Shown: positions 44,382-52,754, counted from the stretch's first letter. The stretch is DNA of 64,000 bases from Robiginitalea sediminis (GCF_002198115.1 NZ_NGNR01000004.1:180751-244750); one strand, 5' to 3'. Notes: generated by a model from the letters alone, not told the origin. Translations and numbers: made by a program.

Positions 44382-44955
44382 AATCCTGTAGTATTTTCCT
44401 GTTGCCTTGGTGGTCAATAAGATCTTTGAGGCGTTTGCGCGCCCGGTGCAAGCGGACTTTTACCGTATTCGGGTGTAATTCCATGACCTCCCCTACCTCC
44501 TTTAAGGAGAGTTCCTGCAAGTAGTGCAGGCTTAGTACAGCGCTGTCTTCTGCGGGAAGGCGGTCCATCAGGCAGCGCACTAGGGCACCGCGTTCGGTTC
44601 TTACCAGGCCTTGCCAGGTTTCGTTTGCAAACCCTGCTGCGAGGCCTTCCGCAGGCAAATCCGATTCCAGGCGCCTTTTCCGGCCTTCCCGGTCTGCCAC
44701 GTCCAATACCCGGAAATAGGTAATCCGATACAACCACGTAGAAAATTTGGCATTACCCCGGAACCCGTCCAGGGCTTGATACGCCTTGAGAAAGGCGTCC
44801 TGAGCCGATTCTTCTGCCAATTCCCGGTTTCCCAGCATCCGTGCGGCCAGGGTATACACCATGTGGCTGTACCGGTCTACCAGTACGGCATAGGCCCTCC
44901 GGTCCCCGCCCAGCACCCTGCGGATGATCTCCATATCGGTTGGTTGTGGCTCCAT
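44371..44955 (-). CDS. ECF-type RNA polymerase sigma factor
   Basis: A 194-residue sigma-70 of the extracytoplasmic-function group. Region 2 spans about 20-90 (YSHMVYTLAARMLGNRELAEE, QDAFLKAYQALDGFRG, FSTWLYRITYFRVLD), and region 4 about 125-180 (LPAEDSAVLSLHYLQELSLKEV, ELHPNTVKVRLHRARKRL). It should direct RNA polymerase to a small regulon when released from its anti-sigma partner, encoded just downstream with an 11-base overlap. The divergent DUF6249 gene 124 bases away is a possible target. Confidence 0.92.
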   Translation of the reverse strand: MEPQPTDMEIIRRVLGGDRRAYAVLVDRYSHMVYTLAARMLGNRELAEESAQDAFLKAYQALDGFRGNAKFSTWLYRITYFRVLDVADREGRKRRLESDLPAEGLAAGFANETWQGLVRTERGALVRCLMDRLPAEDSAVLSLHYLQELSLKEVGEVMELHPNTVKVRLHRARKRLKDLIDHQGNRKILQDYGS

Positions 44956-45079
44956 TCCTCTTATAGGACGGGTAACTACGGGGCCGGGTTACATTTTTTT
45001 CAGAATTTCCGTAACCTCCCGTCCAAACCACACGTCAGATGGGCAAAACCAATAATCATCAATCTAAACATTTAAGATC

Positions 45080-45427
45080 ATGGGAGCAGAAGTTTTTATT
45101 TTCATTACAATGTTTGCGGTACCCTTCGGAATCGCATACCTCTACTTTACCACGCGCAATAAAGAGCGCCTGGCACTAATTGAGAAAGGGGTGGACGCCA
45201 CCCTCTTCGACCATGGCAGGAAGGATGCCCCACCTATCTGGAAAGTGCTGATTCTCAACCTCGCCTTGCTGTTGATGGGGATCGGGGCAGGCGTAATGAC
45301 CGGCGGACTCCTCTCAACCGGCCTGGGCCTGGACGAGGATATCGCCATGCCGGGATCCATCTTCCTGCTAGCGGGTACCGGGTTGCTGGTCGGGTTTTTC
45401 CTAACCCGAAAAATGGATAAGTCCTAA
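45080..45427 (+). CDS. DUF6249-like small membrane protein
   Basis: A 115-residue protein with three hydrophobic segments (FIFITMFAVPFGIAYLYF, VLILNLALLLMGIGAGVM and SIFLLAGTGLLVGFFL) and a cytoplasmic linker NKERLALIEKGVDATLF. The pattern resembles DUF6249, a family often found beside ECF sigma genes in Bacteroidota. The function is unknown. It is divergent from the sigma gene and followed by a strong terminator. Confidence 0.78.
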   Translation: MGAEVFIFITMFAVPFGIAYLYFTTRNKERLALIEKGVDATLFDHGRKDAPPIWKVLILNLALLLMGIGAGVMTGGLLSTGLGLDEDIAMPGSIFLLAGTGLLVGFFLTRKMDKS

Positions 45428-45446
45428 TGTGCTTATGCAGCATGTG

Positions 45447-45473
45447 AAAACCGCCTTACGGGCGGTTTTTTTA
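45447..45473 (+). terminator. Intrinsic terminator after the DUF6249-like gene
   Basis: AAAACCGCC, loop TTACG, GGCGGTTTT and a T-tract; 20 bases after the stop codon. Confidence 0.9.
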
Positions 45474-45475
45474 TG

Positions 45476-45533
45476 TGCTGGGGTGTTGCAGGGTGCGGGG
45501 TTAGGTTGTCTGGGTGGGCGGGTGGGGGGCCCC
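45476..45533 (+). repeat. C-rich degenerate repeat, copy B (G-rich on this strand)
   Basis: The reverse complement of this stretch aligns with 6009-6066 over about 55 bases. It lies directly after the DUF6249 terminator and upstream of the MOSC gene. It is followed by a short inverted repeat CCTCGGA/TCCGAGG (45537-45560). Confidence 0.5.
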
Positions 45534-45593
45534 ATCCCTCGGATTTAGATTTTTCCGAGGCCCTCGCCCACGTCCTACTGAAACAGCACCTCC

Positions 45594-45601
45594 TAAATTT
45601 G
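45594..45601 (+). promoter_or_regulatory. -7 promoter element TAAATTTG upstream of the MOSC gene
   Basis: An exact TAnnTTTG match, 65 bases before the chosen ATG at 45667. A second, weaker match (TACCTTTA, 45614-45621) follows. Confidence 0.45.
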
Positions 45602-45666
45602 CGACCGGTTGTGTACCTTTAATCCAGACATCTACCGGGGGTGTCCCGGTTCCCAAAGCAAAGCCC

Positions 45667-46305
45667 ATGCAGGTACTCAGCACCAATACAGCCAAACCGG
45701 TTACCATCCGCTGGAAAGATAAACCACAAACGACCGGTATTTATAAAATTCCCCAACCGGAAGGGATTTACCTCACTCCGGAAGGTGTCAAAGGGGATAC
45801 CATCGGAAACCCTAAGGTTCACGGAGACCGTCTAAAGGCTTGTTACCTCTTCAGCACCGGGGAGTATCCGCACTGGAAAGAACGGTATCCGCATCTGGAC
45901 TGGGGCTTTGGAATCTTCGGGGAGAATCTCTCCGTGGAAGGTCTAGATGAAACCACCCTGCTCATAGGCTCCGAATACCAGGTTGGGGAAGCTCATATCC
46001 GTATTACTTCTCCCAGGGAGCCCTGCTTCAAACTTGGGATACGATTTGGCGACCAGGGCATCATAGATCGATTTGTCGGACATGGTAAACCGGGGGCTTA
46101 TGCAGAAGTCCTCTCACCCGGGCATGTACGTCCCGGAGACACCCTTTCCCTGGTCCGATTTCCGGAAAACAGCATGAGTATTGCCGCCTTCTTCAGGATG
46201 CTCTATAGTCCGGTTAAGGACAGGGATTTATTGGAAAAAGCACTGGAGCTGCCCGTACTGTCCACCGACAGCAGCAAGAAGATACGCCGCTGGCTTAAGG
46301 AATAA
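45667..46305 (+). CDS. MOSC domain protein (YiiM-like)
   Basis: A 212-residue MOSC-domain protein. The domain starts near residue 20 and shows GDTIGNPKVHGDRLKACYLF, FGENLSVEGLDETTLLIGSEY, ITSPREPCFKLGIRFG with the conserved cysteine proposed to bind the molybdenum cofactor or a sulfur group, and GKPGAYAEVLSPGHVRPGD. MOSC proteins related to YiiM reduce N-hydroxylated compounds using the molybdenum cofactor; activity here is inferred. The ATG at 45667 is chosen because the frame upstream (open to 45514) runs through the C-rich repeat and a promoter box. A bidirectional terminator follows. Confidence 0.88.
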   Translation: MQVLSTNTAKPVTIRWKDKPQTTGIYKIPQPEGIYLTPEGVKGDTIGNPKVHGDRLKACYLFSTGEYPHWKERYPHLDWGFGIFGENLSVEGLDETTLLIGSEYQVGEAHIRITSPREPCFKLGIRFGDQGIIDRFVGHGKPGAYAEVLSPGHVRPGDTLSLVRFPENSMSIAAFFRMLYSPVKDRDLLEKALELPVLSTDSSKKIRRWLKE

Positions 46306-46333
46306 AAAAAGAGGGGGCGCTGCCCCCTCTTTC
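46304..46333. terminator. Bidirectional intrinsic terminator
   Basis: AAAGAGGGGGC, 3-base loop, GCCCCCTCTTT, with an A-tract on the left. It serves the MOSC gene (plus) and, read the other way with its T7 tract, the small secreted protein gene (minus). Confidence 0.85.
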
Positions 46334-46358
46334 CCGAATTAAACAAACTAAACATCCA

Positions 46359-46712
46359 CTACCTGACAACTTTCAGGCTTTCGGAATAGGTGCGGTCTCC
46401 ATCGGAAACCAGGACTTCTACCTTGTACACCCCTTTTACGGCCTTCGAAAAGTTGATGGCCTTCTCTACCACGGGAGTACTGGAAAAGCGCTCGAAGTAA
46501 AGGATGCGGTTCTCTGCATCCACTACTTTTACGACAACGGAGCTACCTTCGAGGTTCAGGTAGTTTACAAATACCCGCTCCCCTTCCGCACGCATGTACG
46601 GGGTAGTGGCTTTCTCCGTTTCCGGGTTGGAATTCACAGGAGTTGTTTTCGCTTCTGCGGTTCCTGCCATCAGGATGATGGCGGCGGCAATGTTAATCCA
46701 TGTTTTTTTCAT
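46359..46712 (-). CDS. Small secreted protein with C-terminal beta-sandwich-like domain
   Basis: A 117-residue protein with signal peptide MKKTWINIAAAIILMAGTAEA. The mature part has short beta-strand segments (VFVNYLNLEGSSVVVKVVD, YFERFSSTPVVEKAINF) and ends VYKVEVLVSDGDRTYSESLK, which resembles the type A sorting-domain or DUF3244-like ends of many Bacteroidota exported proteins, but the length leaves no separate cargo. The exact role is unknown. An exact -7 box (TAGATTTG, 46741-46748) precedes it. Confidence 0.75.
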   Translation of the reverse strand: MKKTWINIAAAIILMAGTAEAKTTPVNSNPETEKATTPYMRAEGERVFVNYLNLEGSSVVVKVVDAENRILYFERFSSTPVVEKAINFSKAVKGVYKVEVLVSDGDRTYSESLKVVR

Positions 46713-46740
46713 AACGGTTTGTTTTTTGAATTACACAAGG

Positions 46741-46748
46741 CAAATCTA
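46741..46748 (-). promoter_or_regulatory. -7 promoter element TAGATTTG for the small secreted protein gene
   Basis: An exact TAnnTTTG match on the minus strand, 28 bases before the ATG at 46712. Confidence 0.5.
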
Positions 46749-46891
46749 TGTCCAAAAGGCTGCAGGAACTACCACCGGATTATCCACTTTCTGTACTATT
46801 TTACCGCGATACCGTGTTAATATTTTGCAAAATGGTAATAAAGCACATATTTGGGGTAATTTTGCATAATCGACCACATACCGGTCACTCG

Positions 46892-46899
46892 TAAATTTG
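46892..46899 (+). promoter_or_regulatory. -7 promoter element TAAATTTG for the AraC-type regulator
   Basis: An exact TAnnTTTG match, 18 bases before the ATG at 46918. The leader also holds AGGAGA, a rare Shine-Dalgarno-like stretch for this genome. Confidence 0.5.
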
Positions 46900-46917
46900 T
46901 AGGAGAACAGGTAGTTT

Positions 46918-47790
46918 ATGCTAAAAACCAAACCGGCATTTGAAGCGATTGCACCCGACTTCGGGCATTCCTTCACGTACCAGAAATTCGATGCCAGCAA
47001 ACCCAATACCAACCTGGTCTGGCATTACCACCCGGAAATCGAGTTGGTGTATGTAAACGGGGGGAATGGGAAACGGCAGATTGGCAGCCATGTCTCTTAC
47101 TATACGGACGGAGACCTCATCCTGATCGGTTCAAACCTGCCTCATTGTGGTTTTACCGATGCCTGCACCGGAAACCGCAGCGAGTCCGTGGTACAGATGA
47201 AAGCCGACTTCCTCGGGTCCGAATTCCTGCACATCCCGGAAATGGAAAACGTGCGCATCCTTTTTGAAAAAGCTAAAGGGGGGATTGCCTTTACCGGCGG
47301 GGCCAAGAAGAAAATCGGAGATAAAATCGAAATCCTCGAATATCAGTCCGAATTCCAGCGGTTGCTCTCTATCCTGAACATCCTAAACGAACTGGGAAGT
47401 ACACAGGAATACCAAATCCTCAATGCGGACCACCTCTCCATGGAAACCCAGACCAAGGAAAACGACAGGATCAACAGCATTTTCAATTATGTAAAGGAGC
47501 ACTACCAGGAACCCATTTCCCTGGAGACCGTGGCAGACCTGACGCATATGACAGTGCCGTCGTTTTGCAGGTATTTTAAAAAGGTGACCCGGAAAACCTT
47601 TGTGCAATTCGTCAACGAATACCGCATGGTTCACGCCTCCAACCTGCTTTCCGAGAACCGGATGTCCATTACGGAGGTATGCTTTGCCAGCGGTTTCAAC
47701 AACTTCTCGCACTTCAACAAGTCCTTTAAAGCCTTTACCGGGATGAGCCCCTCGGAGTACCGAAATCAGCTTAAAACCGTAGTCCGTTGA
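46918..47790 (+). CDS. AraC-family transcriptional regulator
   Basis: A 290-residue regulator. The N-terminal part is a cupin-like sensor (WHYHPEIELVYVNGGNGKRQI, GDLILIGSNLPHCGF), the C-terminal 100 residues the double helix-turn-helix of AraC proteins (ISLETVADLTHMTVPSFCRYF and ITEVCFASGFNNFSHFNKSFK, ending GMSPSEYRNQL). The cupin suggests a small-molecule signal such as a sugar; its regulon is not known. The stop overlaps the TTG start of the AlkB-like gene (TTGA). Confidence 0.93.
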   Translation: MLKTKPAFEAIAPDFGHSFTYQKFDASKPNTNLVWHYHPEIELVYVNGGNGKRQIGSHVSYYTDGDLILIGSNLPHCGFTDACTGNRSESVVQMKADFLGSEFLHIPEMENVRILFEKAKGGIAFTGGAKKKIGDKIEILEYQSEFQRLLSILNILNELGSTQEYQILNADHLSMETQTKENDRINSIFNYVKEHYQEPISLETVADLTHMTVPSFCRYFKKVTRKTFVQFVNEYRMVHASNLLSENRMSITEVCFASGFNNFSHFNKSFKAFTGMSPSEYRNQLKTVVR

Positions 47791-48380
47791 AGGTCCTTAC
47801 CCCGCCTTTTCCCGCCCTTCCGGATGCCGAGCTGCGCTACCTCCCCGGTTTCCTTACCCCGGCGGAGGCGACCCGCCTGATGGCCCTCTTCCTGGAAACC
47901 CTCCCCTGGCGACAGGACCCGATCACGGTTTTCGGCAAAACCTACCCCCAGCCCCGGCTAACAGCCCTCTATGGCGACGGGGGTAAGTCCTACGGGTATT
48001 CCGGCATCCGCATGCACCCCCTGCCCTTTACACCAGAGCTCTCACGTCTGAAAGCGGATGTGGAGGCTGTTTCTGGCGAACGATTCTCCACCTGTCTGCT
48101 GAACCTCTACCGAGACGGGCAGGACAGCAACGGCTGGCATGCAGACAACGAAAAAGAACTGGGAACCAACCCTGCTATAGCCTCCCTCTCCCTTGGCGAC
48201 GTACGCTGGTTCCACCTGAAACACCGAGGGGATAAAGCGCACTCCTACAAAATAGCCCTGGAACCCGGCTCCCTCCTACTCATGGGGGGAAGTATGCAAC
48301 ACCACTGGGTGCACCAGGTGCCCAAAACCCGGCGCGAAGTGGGGCCCCGTATCAACCTCACCTTCCGGAAAATCCTCTAG
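47787..48380 (+). CDS. AlkB-like 2-oxoglutarate/Fe(II) dioxygenase
   Basis: A 197-residue dioxygenase of the AlkB group, which oxidatively removes alkyl groups from nucleic-acid bases. The iron-binding HxD is WHADNEKELG, the distal His is in QHHWVHQVPKT, and the 2-oxoglutarate-binding Arg lies in PRINLTFRKIL; the nucleotide-recognition part has LYGDGGKSYGYSGIRMHP. It resembles the ALKBH2/3-like branch. The start is an unusual TTG at 47787 overlapping the regulator's stop, so it is coupled to the AraC gene, possibly without any inducible-repair logic. Confidence 0.9.
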   Translation: MKVLTPPFPALPDAELRYLPGFLTPAEATRLMALFLETLPWRQDPITVFGKTYPQPRLTALYGDGGKSYGYSGIRMHPLPFTPELSRLKADVEAVSGERFSTCLLNLYRDGQDSNGWHADNEKELGTNPAIASLSLGDVRWFHLKHRGDKAHSYKIALEPGSLLLMGGSMQHHWVHQVPKTRREVGPRINLTFRKIL

Positions 48381-48393
48381 GGGGGATTCTTCG

Positions 48394-48401
48394 TATTTTT
48401 G
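48394..48401 (+). promoter_or_regulatory. -7 promoter element TATTTTTG, 4 nt before the TIGR03643 gene start
   Basis: An exact TAnnTTTG match ending 4 bases before the ATG at 48406, implying a transcript that starts at or next to the start codon. Confidence 0.55.
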
Positions 48402-48405
48402 ACCC

Positions 48406-48690
48406 ATGGAATCGGATAAACCAAGCCCGCAGGAACGGGATAGGATTATAGAAATGGCGTGGGAAGACCGTACGCCCTTTGAGGCCATCCAGGCCCAATT
48501 CGGTTTGGGCGAAGCCGATGTAATCCGCCTGATGCGGCAGGAACTGAAGCCCGGTAGCTTTCGCCGCTGGCGGGCCCGTGTGCAGGGCCGCAGCACCAAA
48601 CACCTGAAGAAACGGCCCGAAGGCATGGTTCGGTTTAAGAGTTCCCGCCAGCAAAACATCAGCGGGAACCGCCCCTCCAAACCAAAATGA
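48406..48690 (+). CDS. TIGR03643/DUF2805 family protein
   Basis: A 94-residue basic protein with the family core RDRIIEMAWEDRTPFEAIQA, FGLGEADVIRLMRQELKPGSF and RRWRARVQGRSTKH, ending in a lysine/arginine-rich tail. The first half looks like a helix-turn-helix, so nucleic-acid binding is possible, but the function is unknown to me. No other start fits the conserved N-terminus. It converges on the S1/P1 nuclease gene with a 3-base gap. Confidence 0.88.
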   Translation: MESDKPSPQERDRIIEMAWEDRTPFEAIQAQFGLGEADVIRLMRQELKPGSFRRWRARVQGRSTKHLKKRPEGMVRFKSSRQQNISGNRPSKPK

Positions 48691-48693
48691 GGT

Positions 48694-49467
48694 TTAGCCG
48701 TAAATATCGTTCAGCACGGCTGCAAGCCTGAGGCCTCCCCGAAGTAACTGCTCCTCTACGGTATCCCACCAGGTATACCGGTACCGATAATAGAGTTTTT
48801 CTCCAACGCTTACCGACTCGTACACCTCTTTGGAAACCTCCTGGATTTCCTCTACCCAATCCAGGACGTCCCCCTGCTGGACGGCTTTGATTTGTGCGCG
48901 GTTCCAGCGGGGCAGGCTCCCTGCCAATTCGGTGTAGCTCATGCCGTAATCGTCTATCATTTCGGAATCCCAGACACGGTGGAGGTTACTGCCGCGGTCG
49001 AACCATTGCAGCTGGATGTCATTCCCCCCGCGGTCTTCGGCCCGGCCTACGTGCATTGGCTGGTGAAGGTCGCCCACCAGGTGCACGAGCATCTTGAGGT
49101 AGAAGGCTTCGTCTTCCGGGGTGGTAGTATCCGATTTCAGGGTCTCGATACAAAAACGGATGCCGGCCACAACATCGCCATTCGGGCTGGGGGTTACCTC
49201 AGTATAGGCCTTGTCCAGAGGAAAGTTGACATAGTGCCAAGGGCCAAAACGGCGGTAGGAAGTATCGGATTTGATGTCGTCCGCATAGTTAGCCACCTCG
49301 GCCAACCCCTCCCCCTTTAAAATCCGGGCTACTGCCTTTTGGGCCTTGCGACTAAGGTGTTGCTGGGCAATCTCACCAACCACGCGGTGCCCGGTACGGG
49401 ACCACACCGGGGGGTTTGCCATTACGGTAAGGGGAAGCAGGAACAAAAGGAAAAGATAGCTGCGCAT
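48694..49467 (-). CDS. Exported S1/P1-type zinc nuclease
   Basis: A 257-residue single-strand-specific nuclease. Signal peptide MRSYLFLLFLLPLTVMA, then a mature protein starting near VWSRTGHRVVG. The trinuclear zinc ligands are all visible: Trp and His in that start, Asp in ANYADDIKSD, His in PWHYVNFP, the HxxxxDxHxP-type LVHLVGDLHQPMHVG, and the late NLHRVWDSEMI. It probably degrades RNA, ssDNA or 3'-nucleotides outside the cytoplasm for nutrient recovery. The start at 49467 is chosen for the signal peptide. It is divergent from the PBP gene. Confidence 0.94.
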   Translation of the reverse strand: MRSYLFLLFLLPLTVMANPPVWSRTGHRVVGEIAQQHLSRKAQKAVARILKGEGLAEVANYADDIKSDTSYRRFGPWHYVNFPLDKAYTEVTPSPNGDVVAGIRFCIETLKSDTTTPEDEAFYLKMLVHLVGDLHQPMHVGRAEDRGGNDIQLQWFDRGSNLHRVWDSEMIDDYGMSYTELAGSLPRWNRAQIKAVQQGDVLDWVEEIQEVSKEVYESVSVGEKLYYRYRYTWWDTVEEQLLRGGLRLAAVLNDIYG

Positions 49468-49561
49468 AGGACGAATTTTACGCTTGTAAAAGTACAGATT
49501 CAACCGTAAAAGAATTGTTAATTCCACCCTGTATTCTGCCGCAAAGTCCGAACTTCCCCCT

Positions 49562-51823
49562 GTGAATACAGCGCGTAAAACACAGCGCCGGCGCCTCTGG
49601 CGGTTTCTGCTGAGAATTCTTATGGTCCTGACGGGAATCGGGATCCTTTTTGCCGGATCGGTATACCTGGGGCTATGGGGGCCGGTGCCTACCGAGAAAG
49701 AACTGGCAACCCTGGAGCTGGACCGGGCCTCCGAGGTATATACTTCGGATAGCGTCCTGATCGGGAAATTCTTCCGTTACGACCGGCAACCCATTCCCCT
49801 GAAAGAGATCCCGGACCATCTGATCGAGGCCCTGATAGCCGTAGAGGACGCCCGGTTCCGGAAGCATCGCGGTATTGACTTCCCGAGCCTGGGACGTGTC
49901 CTGGTCAAATCCATCCTGATGGGGGACGAAGCCGCGGGGGGTGGCAGCACCCTCAGCCAGCAGCTCATTAAAAACCTGTATCCCAGAACCGGAACCGGCA
50001 CAGTGGGCCTGGCCGCGGACAAGCTCAGGGAAATGATCGCAGCAAGACGGCTGGAACGGGTCTACTCCAAAGACCAGATCCTGGAACTCTACCTCAACAC
50101 GGTGTCTTTTGGGGGGAACCGGTATGGGATAGAAGCCGCAGCGCGAACCTTTTTCAACACCACTACCGCCCGCCTGGAGCCGCATCAGGGCGCCACCCTG
50201 GTAGGGATGCTCAAGGCCACCTACACCTATGACCCCCACAGGTTTCCCGAGCGCAGTCGGGAGCGCAGGAACCTGGTCCTGGAACTGATGGCCAAATCCG
50301 GCGTTTTGACTACCAAAGAAGCCAACCGACTGAAAAACCAGGATCTCGGCCTGGATTACCGGCCCTTCCGCCACGATGCAGGATTGGCCCCCTATTTCAG
50401 AGAAAGGGTACGAAAAATCATGGCCCGGTGGCTGGAGTTGGAAAGCGACCCGGATTCCCCACTGGACTTGTACACCTCCGGCCTGAAGATATATACCACC
50501 CTCGATTCCCGCATGCAGCACTATGCCGAAACAGCCATGCAGGAACACCTGAAAGTGCTTCAAAAACGCTTTCGGGAAGGCTATGGAAAGGCTGCCCCCT
50601 GGCGGAAGGGTTCTGCGGTAAGCCTGCAACTGGTACGGGAATCGGCACCCTACCTGAAATTGATAGAACAAGGGCTTTCAGATTCCCAGGCGCTGGACAG
50701 CCTGGAAAGACCCAGGGAAGTCTTCCTCTGGGACTGGGATGGGGGCAGGACCATAAATGGCTCGGCCATGGACAGCATCCTCCACTATGCACAGCTCCTC
50801 CAGGCCGGCAGCCTGGCCATAAACCCATCCGACGGGGCCGTCCGGGTATGGGTTGGGGGCATCAATTACGAGTACTATAAATTCGACCATATCGCCCAAA
50901 GCCGGCGGCAGGTGGGCTCTACCTTTAAGCCCGTAGTCTATGCCTCGGCCCTGGAAGACGGGATGGACCCCTGTCGCTACCACGCCGTCCGGGAAATCCG
51001 GTACGAAAATTTCGAGGGGTGGACCCCTTCCAACAGCGGGGAAAAGGCCGAAGCCTATATGAATTATTCCATGCAGACGGCCCTGCAGCAATCGGTCAAT
51101 ACCATAGCTGTAAAAATCCTGGAGGAAACCGGGATCGAGAAGGTCATAGAAACCGCCCGGGCCATGGGCATACGCGACGAACTCCCGCAACAACCCTCCC
51201 TGGCCCTGGGAAGCGGGGAGGTCGGGATGGAACAGCTCGCCGGCGCCTATGCCTGTTTCCTGAATTCCGGACGGCCGGTTACCCCCTACCTGATTACCTC
51301 CGTTACGGATCGGGATGGCAGGGAACGCTACAAACACCAGAATCCGGAACCCTACCCTCCGGCATTTTCCGAGCAAACCCGTGAGCTGATGCTAAAGATG
51401 CTCGAATCCGTTGCAGATAAAGGCACGGCAGCTTCATTACGGACGCAATACGGGCTCAAAGGGGAACTGGCCGGAAAAACAGGTACCACGCAAAACAACA
51501 AGGATGCCTGGTTTGTGGCCCTCACCCCTAAGTTGGTCCATGTAAGCTGGGTGGGGCTGGACAACCACAGGATCGGGTTCCCCAGTACCCGGATCGGACA
51601 GGGGGCACAGGCGGCACTCCCGCTTTTTGCACGCTGGTACAAAAGCATACAACAAGACACCGAACTGCGGGCCCTGACCCAAACCCGCTTCCCGGAGCCA
51701 GACCCCGGGACGCTTTCCCTGCTGGACTGTCCCGCAGAAAAACGAGACGGTTTTTTCAAACGGCTCTTTACCAACCCTAATAAAACCAAAACGCGCAATT
51801 TCCGTGATAAATCGAATCCTTAG
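49562..51823 (+). CDS. Class A penicillin-binding protein (PBP1-like)
   Basis: A 753-residue bifunctional peptidoglycan synthase. An N-terminal membrane anchor (about 12-40) is followed by a GT51 glycosyltransferase domain (about 55-235) with IAVEDARFRKHRGID, GGSTLSQQLIKNLYPR and NTVSFGGNRYGIEAAA, and a transpeptidase domain with the SxxK serine in VGSTFKPVVYAS, the SxN motif in QSVNTIAVKI, and the KTG motif in AGKTGTTQNNKDAW. The start is GTG at 49562. It overlaps the alpha/beta hydrolase gene by 20 bases. Confidence 0.95.
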   Translation: MNTARKTQRRRLWRFLLRILMVLTGIGILFAGSVYLGLWGPVPTEKELATLELDRASEVYTSDSVLIGKFFRYDRQPIPLKEIPDHLIEALIAVEDARFRKHRGIDFPSLGRVLVKSILMGDEAAGGGSTLSQQLIKNLYPRTGTGTVGLAADKLREMIAARRLERVYSKDQILELYLNTVSFGGNRYGIEAAARTFFNTTTARLEPHQGATLVGMLKATYTYDPHRFPERSRERRNLVLELMAKSGVLTTKEANRLKNQDLGLDYRPFRHDAGLAPYFRERVRKIMARWLELESDPDSPLDLYTSGLKIYTTLDSRMQHYAETAMQEHLKVLQKRFREGYGKAAPWRKGSAVSLQLVRESAPYLKLIEQGLSDSQALDSLERPREVFLWDWDGGRTINGSAMDSILHYAQLLQAGSLAINPSDGAVRVWVGGINYEYYKFDHIAQSRRQVGSTFKPVVYASALEDGMDPCRYHAVREIRYENFEGWTPSNSGEKAEAYMNYSMQTALQQSVNTIAVKILEETGIEKVIETARAMGIRDELPQQPSLALGSGEVGMEQLAGAYACFLNSGRPVTPYLITSVTDRDGRERYKHQNPEPYPPAFSEQTRELMLKMLESVADKGTAASLRTQYGLKGELAGKTGTTQNNKDAWFVALTPKLVHVSWVGLDNHRIGFPSTRIGQGAQAALPLFARWYKSIQQDTELRALTQTRFPEPDPGTLSLLDCPAEKRDGFFKRLFTNPNKTKTRNFRDKSNP

Positions 51824-52754
51824 AGGCTTTCTCTTCTGCCTGCTACTGGCCACAAACCTGTCTGCCCAGGAGGTTCGGCAGGAAGAAATACCGTTGCAAA
51901 ACGACTCCATCCGCATCCCGGGTACCCTGACCTACCCAACGGGAGAAGGTGCCCTGCCCCTGGTGGTCTACATCCACGGTTCCGGCAACATCGACCGGAA
52001 CGGAAACCAGCCGGGCACCTTTGTGCAAGCCGGTTATATCAAAGCCCTCAGGAAGGCCCTCAACCGCGAAGGGATTGCCTTTTTTTCCTACGACAAACGC
52101 ACCGCCGTGGAGGCCAATTTGCCGTATCTGGATCAGGTATCCCTTACGGATTATGTATCGGATGCGCGCAGAGCCCTGGAGTATTTCGAAAAAGACCCCC
52201 GGTTTTCCGGGGTACACCTGATTGGCCATAGCCAGGGTTCCCTGGTAGGGATGCTGGCGACTTCCGGGCAGGTGCGAAGTTTTACTTCCCTGGCAGGACC
52301 TGCCCTGCCCATCGATTCCATTTTGGTCCGGCAATTAAGCGCGCAAAACCCGGAACTGGGAAGGGAGGCCCGACCAATTCTTGCGAAATTAAAACAGGGA
52401 GAGCCCCTGGAGCTTTCCGGGGCATCGCCCGTACTCCAGCTCCTGCTGGCCCCGGCTTCACGCCCGTTATGGAGCTCCTGGATGGCCTATGACCCCAGGG
52501 AGGAATTGGCCAGGGTAGATGCGCCTGTCCTGCTCCTTTATGGGGGGATGGATACCCAGGTCCCGGTAGAAACCGGCCTTGGCTTCCGGGAAGTCCGGCC
52601 CGATGCGCAGTGGGTGGTGCTGCCTCAGATGAACCACGTGCTGAAACAGGTTACCTCCCCCGAAACACAACAGCAGGCCTATACAGACCCGGGGGTGCCT
52701 TTGGCCGAAGGGCTGGTAGAGACCTTGAGCACCTTTATTGTACAATCGAACTAA
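51804..52754 (+). CDS. Exported alpha/beta hydrolase
   Basis: A 316-residue alpha/beta hydrolase with a signal peptide (about 1-21, ILRGFLFCLLLATNLSA). The oxyanion-loop HGSGNIDRNG, nucleophile Ser143 in LIGHSQGSLVG, acid Asp in YGGMDTQVPVE and base His in PQMNHVLKQ are all visible. The sequence resembles exported esterase/peptidase-like hydrolases; the substrate is unknown. It starts at a GTG within the PBP gene, so the two may be co-expressed, perhaps linking it to the envelope. Confidence 0.88.
   Translation: MINRILRGFLFCLLLATNLSAQEVRQEEIPLQNDSIRIPGTLTYPTGEGALPLVVYIHGSGNIDRNGNQPGTFVQAGYIKALRKALNREGIAFFSYDKRTAVEANLPYLDQVSLTDYVSDARRALEYFEKDPRFSGVHLIGHSQGSLVGMLATSGQVRSFTSLAGPALPIDSILVRQLSAQNPELGREARPILAKLKQGEPLELSGASPVLQLLLAPASRPLWSSWMAYDPREELARVDAPVLLLYGGMDTQVPVETGLGFREVRPDAQWVVLPQMNHVLKQVTSPETQQQAYTDPGVPLAEGLVETLSTFIVQSN

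Noticed and set aside
45514..45666. N-terminal extension of the MOSC protein
   Set aside because: The extra 51 codons run through the G-rich repeat and an exact -7 promoter box and do not resemble the family; the ATG at 45667 is preferred.
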